64,000 nt of DNA from the NCBI GenBank assembly GCA_016710765.1, contig JADJUJ010000006.1, positions 371,347 through 435,346 of the forward strand. Reading direction: 5' to 3'. Source of the stretch: Lewinellaceae bacterium (GTDB lineage: Bacteria > Bacteroidota > Bacteroidia > Chitinophagales > Saprospiraceae). Shown piece after piece: positions 42,725 to 52,017 of this stretch. How positions within the stretch are numbered: position 1 is the first letter of the stretch; the number at the start of each line of letters is the position of its first letter. The notes below the pieces were generated by a model. The model made no database searches. It was not told the origin of the DNA and was given only the letters and a program-made list of their open reading frames with translations. A program made the position numbers and the translations under genes.

Positions 42725-43449
42725 AGTGCCCGCATCAACTCCTCCATGTTGTTTTGGCTCACCGGAATTTCGTATTTCCCGATTAGAATCTGGTGGTTGC
42801 GTAAAGAGGCAATTTTCTGAAGTTGCACGATGTACGATTTGTGCACCCGCATGAACTTTTCAGTGGGCAACTTTTCTTCGATCGCTTTGAGCGTCGACTT
42901 TGTCAATATCGGTTTTGCAGCGTTTTGCAGGAATATTTTTACATAATCCTTCATGCTTTCAATGTGTGTAATCTCGGGTATGTCAATTCGAACCAGCGCG
43001 TATTCAACATTGACAAAAAAGTGGCCGGCAGCCTCGATGGCTGATGGTGCTGCACTGGCTGTAATTTGGGGCTGACGGGCCATTTTTTCCGCTTGCGCTT
43101 TTAGCACCGCTTTTGAAAACCGCTCCAGACTTACCGGTTTCATCAAATAATCCACCACATCGAGTTCGTAACTTTCAACGGCGTAGTTGGAATAGGCAGT
43201 CACAAAAATTACCATCGGTTTTTCGGGCAAACTTCCAAGCAGTTGGGTGCCCAGCATTCCCGGCATTTGAATGTCGAGAAACATCAGGTCAATGGCCGAT
43301 TGCTGCAGTTGTGCCATGGCCTCAAATGCGTTTTTGCAGCTGGCCACCAGTTCGAGGAAAGGAAATTGCCGGATGTAGTCTTCGAGAAATTTCCTGGCCA
43401 GACTTTCGTCATCAACGATGAGGCAACGCAATTTGATGGGTTCTTGCAT
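42715..43449 (-). CDS. LytTR-type response regulator
   Basis: 244 residues from ATG 43449 (a TTG two codons earlier is less likely). The receiver domain has the acidic pair 'IVDDES', the phospho-acceptor Asp in 'FLDIQMPGM', the Thr in 'FVTAY' and the Lys in 'LMKPV'. The C-terminal LytTR DNA-binding domain has 'ITHIESMKDYVKIF' and 'FMRVHKSYIVQLQKI'. It lies 9 bases after the LytS-type kinase gene and is co-transcribed with it. Likely targets include the divergent TonB-type receptor gene. The stop codon belongs to a palindromic repeat. Confidence 0.9.
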   Translation of the reverse strand: MQEPIKLRCLIVDDESLARKFLEDYIRQFPFLELVASCKNAFEAMAQLQQSAIDLMFLDIQMPGMLGTQLLGSLPEKPMVIFVTAYSNYAVESYELDVVDYLMKPVSLERFSKAVLKAQAEKMARQPQITASAAPSAIEAAGHFFVNVEYALVRIDIPEITHIESMKDYVKIFLQNAAKPILTKSTLKAIEEKLPTEKFMRVHKSYIVQLQKIASLRNHQILIGKYEIPVSQNNMEELMRALRL

Positions 43450-43458
43450 GGTCAAGGT

Positions 43459-44475
43459 TTAACGAAGTTCTAAGCTGAGGTTGGCAACAAAATTGCCGTC
43501 GTCGTCTTTGATGTCAAGATGATACTTGCCTGGATACAGCAGGTCGAGCCTGCGTCGGACGTTTCGCAGACCAATACCGGAACTACCATCCTTCGTTGTA
43601 GCGGTTTCGGGTGCAATTTTATTGACTACTTTAAAATCCAGCTGATGCGCTTCAATGCGGATGAATATTGCGATTGTCGGATCAGCAATAAGGCCAATGC
43701 CATGCTTAAAGGCATTCTCCACAAAGGGAATCAACAACATGGGTTCAATGGTTTGGGCTCCCGGGGTACCCTCTGTTACCTGAGAAATAACCACATCCTC
43801 TTCAAATCGCATTTTTTGCAGGTCAATGTAATTTTTCAGGTAGTTCAACTCCATGTCGAGCGGAACCTGGCCGTGTCGGGAATCATACAGCATGTACCGC
43901 ATCAGTTCGGATAGCTGGAGAGTTACAGCTTCTGCCTGCTCTGAGCGGCTGCGAATCAGGTAAACAATGCTGTTGAGGATGTTGAAAATGAAATGTGGAC
44001 TGATTTGTGAGCGCAGGAATGACACTTCCGATTGAAGCCGTTCCTGTCGCTCTTCCTGTTGGGTTTTTTCTTGTTCCAGTAAGTAGATGATAAAGCCGTA
44101 ACCTGTGCTGATGGCGGATAGAAAGGTAAGGATGATGACCGTCCACGCAAAGTCGTTGTGAAAACGTTGCATGTGGTCAAAAGCCAGCCAGCGCTTTCCA
44201 TAATACTGTAAGACGGAAAAGGAAAGCACCAACACCAGCAACCCCAGCAAATATATACCAATGCCCCGCTTGCGAAAAACATACGGGATGAGCCAGTTGC
44301 TGTTGAGCAGGAACAAGGGAATGTTCGACAGCACCACGGGCAGTATGGCGATGTAAAATTGCTGAAATTCTTCATTGTCTCCGCGGCTGATAAGTGGGTA
44401 GAAAATCCAGGTCAGCCAAAACAAGATATGAAAAAGCCAGCGAAACATTTTTTGACTGGAAAAAGTCCATTTCAT
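43459..44475 (-). CDS. LytS-type sensor histidine kinase
   Basis: 338 residues from ATG 44475 (the frame opens 7 codons earlier). Four hydrophobic segments (about 10-140) are followed by a short coiled coil and a His_kinase domain, with the phospho-accepting His in 'SQISPHFIFNILNSI'. The ATP-binding half has 'LLIPFVENAFKHGI' and 'GSSGIGLRNVRRRLDLLY'. There is no periplasmic sensor domain, so the signal is probably detected in or at the membrane. Partner of the downstream LytTR regulator; divergent from the TonB-type receptor. Confidence 0.88.
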   Translation of the reverse strand: MKWTFSSQKMFRWLFHILFWLTWIFYPLISRGDNEEFQQFYIAILPVVLSNIPLFLLNSNWLIPYVFRKRGIGIYLLGLLVLVLSFSVLQYYGKRWLAFDHMQRFHNDFAWTVIILTFLSAISTGYGFIIYLLEQEKTQQEERQERLQSEVSFLRSQISPHFIFNILNSIVYLIRSRSEQAEAVTLQLSELMRYMLYDSRHGQVPLDMELNYLKNYIDLQKMRFEEDVVISQVTEGTPGAQTIEPMLLIPFVENAFKHGIGLIADPTIAIFIRIEAHQLDFKVVNKIAPETATTKDGSSGIGLRNVRRRLDLLYPGKYHLDIKDDDGNFVANLSLELR

Positions 44476-44729
44476 GCCACAAATATAGTCTGCCACGGAT
44501 AAGCGGACTGCCTAGTGGCGATGTTTTGCTGCAAAGTGGAGATGAAAAGCAGGTTTGCATCGCGCTTTGCCATATTTCGGGTACAGAACGGGCATTTTTC
44601 CGGCTTACCTGCCAAATCATCCCAAATAGGGCATTTATCTCCACAATGTCGCCTATCGTCTATACCCAACAACGTAGCATGTATATTCCCGGTTTCTTTG
44701 TAGTATCAATGCTGAACAAAACAATCCTT

Positions 44730-47348
44730 ATGAAATTTTTTCTTTCCAGTTTTTTCAATGGTCTAACATTGGCAGCAATCTTGCTGTCTTTTGTACCCTT
44801 ATCTCTCCTTGCGCAACAACCGGGCTCCGGTTTTGGCGATCCCTCCAAAATGAACATCGGTCACTTTTACGGAAAGGTGGTAGATGAAAACGGCAAAGGT
44901 GTTGGATATGCCACGGTTCAGCTGTCGGGCAAAAAGTTTGATCCTGCCACCAAAACCCTTTCGGAAGGTCTGATATCGGGGCAGTTGACCCTGGACAATG
45001 GTGATTTCAGTTTGACCAACCTTCCTGTTGCCGGCGAATTTACCCTGAAGGTTTCCTACCTGGGTTACGCCGAAATGGAAAAAACAGTCAGTTTCGGCGT
45101 AAAGCCACCCCAGGGAGGCATGCCTCAGGGCGCGCCGACATCGGGTGGATCTCCCGGCGCTGGAATGAACTTCGACATTGATCTTGGAAATATCGTGCTG
45201 AAACCGGATTCCAAAACCCTGGCAGAAGTAACCATAACCGGCGAAGCATCGGGTACCACTTTGGCACTCGATCGCAAGGTTTACCGGGTGGATAAAGACG
45301 CTTCTGCCACCGGCGGCAATGCCCAGGATGCCCTCAAAAATGTACCGTCTTTGTCGGTCGACATCGATGGTAACGTTTCGCTGCGCAACGGCGCGCCCCA
45401 GATTTTTGTAGATGGCCGACCTACCACGCTTTCTCTTCAGCAAATTTCTGCCGATGCTATTGAATCCGTAGAAGTCATCACCAATCCCTCTGCCAAATTT
45501 GATGCAGGCGGCGGTACTGCTGGTATTGTCAACATTGTTCTGAAAAAAGAACGCAGAATCGGGTACAATGGTAATGTCCGGGCTGGCACCGACAGCCGCG
45601 CCGGATTCAACCTCGGTGGCGATGTAAACGCCCGTGGTGAAAAGATCAACCTGTTTGCATCGGGTAACCTGAACCAGGGCAACGGCTTTTCCACGGGTGA
45701 AACATATCGCCAAAACCTGTATACCAACCCACTCACCAACCTGACACAGATCACCGATGGGGAAAATACCCGGCTGTTCGTTAATGGCCGGGCCGGCATC
45801 GATTGGTTCATGGACAACCGGAATACGATCACTTTTTCCGGGAGTTACATGCATGGCGACATGCAGCCCAACGATGTCATTACAACCACCATTGATACCC
45901 TGCTTACAACAGGATTATCCAGATCCGTTTTTGTGCGCAACTCCGACGAAAGCAGGAATTTTATGAACACCGGTGGAACGATGGCTTACAAACACCTGTT
46001 TCCTAAAGCAGGTGCCGAGTGGACCGCCGACCTGAACTTTAACCGCGTCAAGTTTGTCGGCAACAGCGACTACCAAACCAATTATTCCTCCGGTTCCCAA
46101 AGTCTGGAAAAACAAGAAAGCCATGGAACAGGTCAGTTCATGACCTTCCAGTCTGATTTTGTCAATCCGATATCTGATAAGGTAAAAATTGAGGGTGGTG
46201 TACGCGCAGCCTTGCGCAGCAATACCAACGACAATGCGAATTATTTCTTTAATCAGGCCGACAACGACTGGGTGCAAACCAACAGTTTGTCTGATCATTA
46301 CAAGTTTTCCGACAATGTGTATGCCGCCTACGGTACCTACAGTCAGCAGTTCAAACGCTGGGGCTATCAGGTTGGATTGCGCGCCGAAAGCAGCATTTAT
46401 ACGGGAGCATTAACCGATCGGGATTCTTCTTTTTCCATCGCTTATCCAATCAGTTTGTTTCCAAGCGGTTTTCTGACATACAAGTTGAATGATCTGGACA
46501 ACATCCAGTTGGCTTATACCCGCAGGGTAAACCGCCCAAATTTTTTCCAGACCATGCCCTTTACCGATTTTGCGGATTCGCTCAACCTGCGCCGTGGCAA
46601 CCCGCAATTGTTGCCGGAATTCACCAATTCCGTGGAGTTGTCGTACCAGAACATTTTCACAAAAGGCCATAACATCCTTATCTCACTGTACTACAAGCAG
46701 GCAACCGACCTGATTACTTCCTACCAGTTTTCGGAATACAATGCGGACCTGGGTAAGGAAGTCATCATCACCTCCTACGCCAACTCCAACTACAGCGCGG
46801 CTTACGGTGTGGAATTTACGTCCAAAAATACCGTTTCCAAGTGGCTGGACATGACGACCAACCTCAACGTGTACCAATCGCGCCTGGATGCTTCCAATGT
46901 TGAAAACAGCCTTGTCATTAACCGGATGAGTTGGTTTTTGAAGGAAAATATGCAATTCAAACTGCCCGCGGGCTTCAATTTTCAGTTGAGCGGCGAGTAC
47001 CGCAGCAAGGCTTCCTTTACACCCAACGAAGGCAATCGCATGCCCTGGCAGCCCGGACCAACCAATACAGCACAGGGTTACACCCTCGACAACTGGTTTG
47101 TTGATGCTGCCCTGCGTTATGATTTCCTGCAGCGCAAAGCCTCGCTAACACTGGCTGTTAACGACATCTTCCGCACCCGCCGCAACGGAACCTATACTTC
47201 CTCCGACCTTTTCATCCAGGAAGCATACCGTTACCGCGATCCGCAAGTTGCACGCCTCAACTTCTCTTACCGTTTTGGCAAAATGGACTCCAGCCTGTTC
47301 AAACGCAAGAACATGAAAATGAACATGCAAGGCAACGACATGATGTAG
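44730..47348 (+). CDS. TonB-dependent-type outer-membrane receptor (CarboxypepD-reg and barrel)
   Basis: 872 residues from ATG 44730, which gives a proper signal peptide ('FVPLSLLAQQ'); ATG 44709 is an alternative, and the frame running back to 44394 overlaps the kinase gene. A CarboxypepD-regulatory-like Ig domain (about 30-130, 'GVGYATVQLSGKKF') is followed by a plug ('DALKNVPSLSVDIDGNVSLR', 'IFVDGRPTTLSLQQI', 'VEVITNPSAKFDAGGGTAGI') and a large barrel of the OMP_b-brl_3 type, ending 'LNFSYRFGKMDSSLFKRK' and a short Met/Asn-rich tail. No SusD partner is adjacent. Substrate unknown. The TAG stop lies in a GTAGCGGCGACTTCAG repeat. Confidence 0.85.
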   Translation: MKFFLSSFFNGLTLAAILLSFVPLSLLAQQPGSGFGDPSKMNIGHFYGKVVDENGKGVGYATVQLSGKKFDPATKTLSEGLISGQLTLDNGDFSLTNLPVAGEFTLKVSYLGYAEMEKTVSFGVKPPQGGMPQGAPTSGGSPGAGMNFDIDLGNIVLKPDSKTLAEVTITGEASGTTLALDRKVYRVDKDASATGGNAQDALKNVPSLSVDIDGNVSLRNGAPQIFVDGRPTTLSLQQISADAIESVEVITNPSAKFDAGGGTAGIVNIVLKKERRIGYNGNVRAGTDSRAGFNLGGDVNARGEKINLFASGNLNQGNGFSTGETYRQNLYTNPLTNLTQITDGENTRLFVNGRAGIDWFMDNRNTITFSGSYMHGDMQPNDVITTTIDTLLTTGLSRSVFVRNSDESRNFMNTGGTMAYKHLFPKAGAEWTADLNFNRVKFVGNSDYQTNYSSGSQSLEKQESHGTGQFMTFQSDFVNPISDKVKIEGGVRAALRSNTNDNANYFFNQADNDWVQTNSLSDHYKFSDNVYAAYGTYSQQFKRWGYQVGLRAESSIYTGALTDRDSSFSIAYPISLFPSGFLTYKLNDLDNIQLAYTRRVNRPNFFQTMPFTDFADSLNLRRGNPQLLPEFTNSVELSYQNIFTKGHNILISLYYKQATDLITSYQFSEYNADLGKEVIITSYANSNYSAAYGVEFTSKNTVSKWLDMTTNLNVYQSRLDASNVENSLVINRMSWFLKENMQFKLPAGFNFQLSGEYRSKASFTPNEGNRMPWQPGPTNTAQGYTLDNWFVDAALRYDFLQRKASLTLAVNDIFRTRRNGTYTSSDLFIQEAYRYRDPQVARLNFSYRFGKMDSSLFKRKNMKMNMQGNDMM

Positions 47349-47592
47349 CGGCGACTTCAGTTGCCGACCACAAACGGTTAAACCCACCAGTACAAAAATC
47401 TAATTTAGTGAATGGATAAAGATCCATTTCCCGGTTCGGGCAGGAGTGCCTGGACCGGTTTTTTTTGTGAGCAATCATGGGTACAACACGTTCTAAACAA
47501 AACAGGCCCTGCTGCAATCGCAACAGGGCCTGCTGTTAGCCATACCTGTAACGGCGACATGCCGTTAGGATAGGCGACGACTGAAGTCGCAG
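47345..47592. repeat. Palindromic repeat units between the receptor and the M16 protease
   Basis: GTAGCGGCGACTTCAGTTGC begins at 47345 and provides the receptor's TAG stop. A second unit (GCGACGACTGAAGTCGC, 47573-47590) lies directly after the convergent protease stop. Both match the family at 42561-42724. The space between contains two terminator-like hairpins and no gene. Confidence 0.8.
47503..47532. terminator. Terminator hairpin between convergent genes
   Basis: Perfect 9-bp stem CAGGCCCTG (47503-47511) with CAGGGCCTG (47524-47532), extendable by flanking AACAG/CTGTT pairs. A second GC-rich hairpin with a T8 tail lies just upstream (about 47428-47467). Confidence 0.65.
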
Positions 47593-50361
47593 TTATGGTT
47601 TACCCAGTTTGGTTACCGGCTTGCCATTCGCATCAATCTGTATGATCTCCAGACCGAGTTTTTCCAGGTTTGGCATCACCTTGGCCGCATCGCCAGCCAT
47701 GAACCAACCGAGGTTGTTTGGCTGAACAATGGAATTGGCTACCTTTTGTACGTCAGGCAAGGTAAGGTTTTGAACGTTCTTGCTGTAGTTCTGCCAGTAG
47801 TTGTCGGGCAGGTTGTATTTAACCACCGAACGCAGGCTGCCATTCACAGCGCCATTGGTTTCCCACATACCGGCCATGCCCATGACGGTATTTTGTTTGG
47901 TTTTGTCAAACTCCGCTGGTGTGATGGGCTTGTCGGTTACAAAACCGTTGACTTCCTTCATTACCTCTGTTACACTTTCGGCTGTTTTGTCGGTTTGTAC
48001 CGGCGTGAATACGATGAACGGGCGCTGGGCAGCGGTGTTTACGATGTACGACCAAGAGCCATAACTCCAGTGCTTGTCTTCGCGGATGTTCAGGTTGATG
48101 CGGCTGGTGAAATCGCCACCCAGCACATTGTTCATCTGCTCAATGGCATTTTCGTCCGACTGGCCATAAGGCTTGGTCAGGTAGCTGGCCATGATCATAC
48201 TCTGCTGGCTTTCGGGCCTGTCGATCAGGTAAATTTTACCATTGTTGTTGTTGCTGACCTCCGGAATTACCTTTTTAGGCGCAGTGCCCTTGGATTTCCA
48301 GCTGCCGAAATATTGCTCGAGTTTGTTCACCAGTTCCGGCATGGTAATGTCGCCGGAAACCACGATGGTGGCGTTGTTGGGCTTAAGCCATGAATTGTAA
48401 AAGCCCTGAACGTCGCTTAATTCAAAGTTGCGAACTGTTTCTTCTTCTCCAGTCCCGGTCATGGGCATGCCGTAAGGGTGATCCTTGCCGTACAGCAATT
48501 CCGGCATCACGCGCATCACCATCGTTTGCGGTTGCTTTTTCTCATTCTGGATGGCGCTCACTTGCTGGTCCTTCAGGCGCTTGAAATCGGCTTCGGGGAA
48601 GGCGGGGTTCAGCACAATGTCGGCCATCAAACTCAAGCTTGGGTCCAGCGATTGCTTGAGGGTATTGAGGTTGACATAGGAGTTGTCGAGGTCGCTGGAG
48701 GTGCTGAGGGAAGCACCCAGTACTTGCAATTTTTCGTTGATTTGCAGCGCAGACAGCGTTTTGGTGCCTTCGTCGAGCATGTTCATCGACAAGGAGGCCA
48801 GTCCGGGTTTGCCGTCAGCAAACTTGTCAGAACAGTAGCCAGCATCAAACATCATGCTCATGACCATGGTCGGGCTTTCCTTGCGGCTGGCCAGTACCAC
48901 TTTCATACCGTTTTTCAGCGTAGCGCGTTCGATAGTAGGGAAAGTTGCTACAACCGGGGCGCCCAGGCTGGGAACTTTACTGCGGTCGGCTTCCACACCT
49001 GTGGTGCTGTACTCAGGGAATGGGTTGCAAATTAAGGTAAAACGACCCGTGCTGAGCCATTTTTTGCACTCCTCCTGGATATCGCGAGCGGTAGTGGCAT
49101 CGTACCAGCGCAACATTTTTTTGTAATAATCGGCATTGCCACCGTATACCTCATTTTGGGCGAGGATGTCGCTTTTGCCGCCAAAACCGCCAATGCGCTC
49201 CAATCCTTTAAGGTAGCCGGCAAAATAAGCGGCTTTTACCCGGCTCATTTCCTCTGCGGTAGGCCCTTTGGCCAAAAATTCCTGAATGACTTCATTCATG
49301 GCGGCTTCCACCTCTTCAACCGTTTTTCCCTGCTTTACATTGGCCACAACATAGAGGTTGCCAGCAATTTCAGAGGCGCCGTAAAAGGCATATGCCTGTG
49401 TACAAAGTTGTTTGTCGTACACCAGTGTTTTGTACAAACGGCTGTTTTTTCCAGAAGAAAGGATGTCGGTAGCCAAATCGAGATTAACATGGCCCCTGGT
49501 TCCCCACTGCGGGCCGTTCCAAACCATGGCGATTTGCGATTCAGGTACGCGGTCCTGGTATTCAGCACGGGTATCGTTCAGCCGCACAGGGATGTTGACA
49601 CCCGGCCTGGCGATGGTGGGTCCGGCAGGAATGTTGCCGAAAAACTTCAACACCCGCTGGTAAATATCCTCAGGGTTAACATCACCTGCTACCACCAACA
49701 CGGCATTGGCTGCACCGTAATAACTTTTAAACCACTCGTGTACATCCTCCACGCTGGCGGCATCGAGGTCTTCCATTTCACCGATCACCGTGTGACCATA
49801 GGGATGGTAGGGTGGGAACATCTCCTTTTGAACGATGTCAGAGCCCTTTGCATAGGGCTGGTTTTCCCCCTGGCGTTTTTCATTTTGTACCACGCCGCGC
49901 TGTTCGTCCAGTTTTGCCTGGTCGATGGCGCCCAGCAGGTGGCCCATGCGGTCAGACTCGAGCCAGAGCACCTCGTCGAGGGTGTTTACGGGCACATTTT
50001 GAAAATAGTTGGTGCGGTCCTCGTTGGTGGTGCCGTTGAGGTCGGTTGCGCCAATGGCTTCCAGTGCCTGGAAGTAATCGGTGTTATAGTTTTCAGAGCC
50101 ATTGAACATCAGGTGCTCGAAAAGGTGGGCAAAACCACTTTTGCCCATTTTCTCGTTTTTAGAACCCACATGGTACCAAACGTTCACCGCTGCGATGGGT
50201 GCCTTGTGGTCTTCATGTACCAGCAGGTGTAGGCCGTTGGGCAGGGTAAAACGCTGATAGGGGATGGTAATGTCGTCGGGGTTATACTTTGGGATGTCGT
50301 TTTGTGCCGTAACGCCGGCAGCGAGTGACAGCAGAATGCTGAAAAGGAGGAGTTTTTTCAT
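47593..50361 (-). CDS. M16-family zinc metalloprotease (two M16 domains)
   Basis: 922 residues with a signal peptide ('LSLAAGVTAQ'). The first M16 domain has the inverted zinc motif H79-x-x-E82-H83 in 'AHLFEHLMFNG', with the downstream glutamate region 'DEQRGVVQNEKRQ'. The second M16 domain (about 480-900) lacks HxxEH, as is usual for the partner half of this family. Members degrade peptides in the periplasm or process envelope proteins. It stands alone between repeat units and the DUF2452 gene, so no specific substrate can be inferred. Confidence 0.9.
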   Translation of the reverse strand: MKKLLLFSILLSLAAGVTAQNDIPKYNPDDITIPYQRFTLPNGLHLLVHEDHKAPIAAVNVWYHVGSKNEKMGKSGFAHLFEHLMFNGSENYNTDYFQALEAIGATDLNGTTNEDRTNYFQNVPVNTLDEVLWLESDRMGHLLGAIDQAKLDEQRGVVQNEKRQGENQPYAKGSDIVQKEMFPPYHPYGHTVIGEMEDLDAASVEDVHEWFKSYYGAANAVLVVAGDVNPEDIYQRVLKFFGNIPAGPTIARPGVNIPVRLNDTRAEYQDRVPESQIAMVWNGPQWGTRGHVNLDLATDILSSGKNSRLYKTLVYDKQLCTQAYAFYGASEIAGNLYVVANVKQGKTVEEVEAAMNEVIQEFLAKGPTAEEMSRVKAAYFAGYLKGLERIGGFGGKSDILAQNEVYGGNADYYKKMLRWYDATTARDIQEECKKWLSTGRFTLICNPFPEYSTTGVEADRSKVPSLGAPVVATFPTIERATLKNGMKVVLASRKESPTMVMSMMFDAGYCSDKFADGKPGLASLSMNMLDEGTKTLSALQINEKLQVLGASLSTSSDLDNSYVNLNTLKQSLDPSLSLMADIVLNPAFPEADFKRLKDQQVSAIQNEKKQPQTMVMRVMPELLYGKDHPYGMPMTGTGEEETVRNFELSDVQGFYNSWLKPNNATIVVSGDITMPELVNKLEQYFGSWKSKGTAPKKVIPEVSNNNNGKIYLIDRPESQQSMIMASYLTKPYGQSDENAIEQMNNVLGGDFTSRINLNIREDKHWSYGSWSYIVNTAAQRPFIVFTPVQTDKTAESVTEVMKEVNGFVTDKPITPAEFDKTKQNTVMGMAGMWETNGAVNGSLRSVVKYNLPDNYWQNYSKNVQNLTLPDVQKVANSIVQPNNLGWFMAGDAAKVMPNLEKLGLEIIQIDANGKPVTKLGKP

Positions 50362-50541
50362 GCTTATAGTTGTTAATGGTTAGATGTTTTGGGCAATACA
50401 AAAATTGAATTCGCAGTGCAACGCGAAATTCCAAAATGATGTTTGCATGCTGTAATTTATTGGATAAAATACCCAAAACTGTCCATCAATAACAATGGCC
50501 GGGAAGCAAACTGCGCATGCATTGCCTGAGCGGTAAGTGGC

Positions 50542-51009
50542 TCAAACGCCTCCATCGAGTACTTCCCAGGTATGGTCGCCCAGTAGCCGCGCTGTGGCAA
50601 GGTGTTCCATTCCGGCTTTGGGGCTCCACTCATGGGGTGCAATCATGGAAAGCAGATGCGTGCCGTCTTTATCGCGCCGGTAAAGGTGATAGATATGATG
50701 AATCACCGGCTGAAAATTGACTTCTGCCTGGTAAATGATTTCCGAGACCGACATTCGATTTTGCAGTGATTTTGCCTGATTGACCAGGGTTTCCATCTGG
50801 CTGCGAAGCTGCTCCATTTGCCGGTCGGTTTGGTCGTACATGGCCGTCATAGCATTGCCACGGATTCGGCCTTTGTCCTCGGGGCGAATGACAGCACCCC
50901 CGGCTGTATGTGCGTAGGGGAGGAGTCCAGGGTTTTCTGCCACCTTATCCTTGTCAATGGGGTTGACAAATGCGGGTTCTTCCGATCCTTCTGTATGTTT
51001 TTTAGCCAT
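50542..51009 (-). CDS. DUF2452-family protein
   Basis: 155 residues. The conserved features of DUF2452 are visible: 'VNPIDKDKVAENPGLLPYAH', 'GAVIRPEDKGRIRGNAMTAM', a helical coiled-coil stretch ('QMEQLRSQMETLVNQAKSLQ') and 'VNFQPVIHHIYHLYRR', 'SMIAPHEW'. No signal peptide and no catalytic motif known. The family is widespread in Bacteroidota and other bacteria with no established function. Single gene. Confidence 0.8.
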   Translation of the reverse strand: MAKKHTEGSEEPAFVNPIDKDKVAENPGLLPYAHTAGGAVIRPEDKGRIRGNAMTAMYDQTDRQMEQLRSQMETLVNQAKSLQNRMSVSEIIYQAEVNFQPVIHHIYHLYRRDKDGTHLLSMIAPHEWSPKAGMEHLATARLLGDHTWEVLDGGV

Positions 51010-51342
51010 GGTCCAGCATGCCGTTTATTCGGCGAATTGTAAGTAAAAATGAATGTGCAACTGCCGTTTTACACAAACACCCTTTTGGTCGCGATGTTCA
51101 TGACAAAGTTAAGGTGATGCTTCAAAAAAAAGCGGGTGACCCGGAAAATATCAGCACTTCTGTAGAATTGCCGGCTGAGCTTGTTTTTGCCTGATGAAGA
51201 AAAATAGGCGCCATGTGCTGCACAATTGTGAAAACCATTGGATAAATACAGCCAGCGGAACAAGCGGTGGATTTTAAATTATGCAGATTTTGAAGAAATA
51301 GGTCGATCTTAGTGCGGAGTTCACCTAAAAACGCAGTCGATT
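51010..51342. other. Intergenic region, nothing clear
   Basis: About 330 bases between divergent genes with no open frame of coding character. Presumably holds both promoters; no strong TTTG/TAnnTTTG pair was found. Confidence 0.5.
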
Positions 51343-51879
51343 ATGTTTACTAATTTGATAAGCGCAACAGCCTTGCGCCCTCTGGTTGCCGCCAGTTTAC
51401 TAATTGCCGTTTTATTGCAAGCCTGTCAACAAGTTCCGCCTTGTCCACCACAGGTTTCCCTGCGGGATCAATTGCTGAGCGACACGGCATCCTTCGATTC
51501 CACCCTCGCAGCACAATTGCAGGCCGATGATTATGGCATGCACGCCTACGTACTGGCCTACCTCAAGGCCGGGCCTGAGCGCAGCCAGGATTCCGCAACG
51601 GCCGCCAACTTGCAGAAGGCCCACCTGCAAAACATCGTTCGAATGGCCAAAGCGGGCAAGCTGGTACTGGCCGGTCCTTTTATGGACAATGGTGAGGTGC
51701 GTGGAATCTACATTTTTAATGTTCCTACCGTGGAAGAAGCCAGGGAACTTACGGCTTCCGACCCCGCGATCAAAGCGGGAAGACTAGTCATGGAGCTGCA
51801 TCCCTGGTACGGCTCGGCAGCGCTTCCGCTGCTTAATCAATTGCACAAGAGGGTGGAGAAAACGAGTTTTGCAGATTAA
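51343..51879 (+). CDS. YciI-like (YCII domain) lipoprotein
   Basis: 178 residues with a lipoprotein signal ending 'LIAVLLQAC'. The second half follows the YCII-related ferredoxin-like fold: 'MHAYVLAYLKAGPERSQD', 'LVLAGPFMDNGEVRGIYIF', 'EEARELTASDPAIKAGRL', ending with a conserved 'ELHPWYG'. YciI-type domains are small dimeric folds with occasional catalytic roles; the lipid anchor places this one in the periplasm or outer membrane. Single gene. Confidence 0.78.
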   Translation: MFTNLISATALRPLVAASLLIAVLLQACQQVPPCPPQVSLRDQLLSDTASFDSTLAAQLQADDYGMHAYVLAYLKAGPERSQDSATAANLQKAHLQNIVRMAKAGKLVLAGPFMDNGEVRGIYIFNVPTVEEARELTASDPAIKAGRLVMELHPWYGSAALPLLNQLHKRVEKTSFAD

Positions 51880-52017
51880 TAAGGGCACCAACTGTAGGCT
51901 TCCGCTTACGAAAATTTAAAAAAACTTCAGTTTTGCTAATTTTATAGGCTACGCTGCGACTGCTCTTTCCTATCTTTCGCAAATTTTATTAACCTACCGC
52001 CTAACTAAACACTGGTT

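Noticed and set aside
44730..47348. SusC-type receptor of a polysaccharide locus
   Set aside because: No SusD gene is next to it and the barrel looks like the OMP_b-brl_3 type; the glucan operon is 27 kb away.
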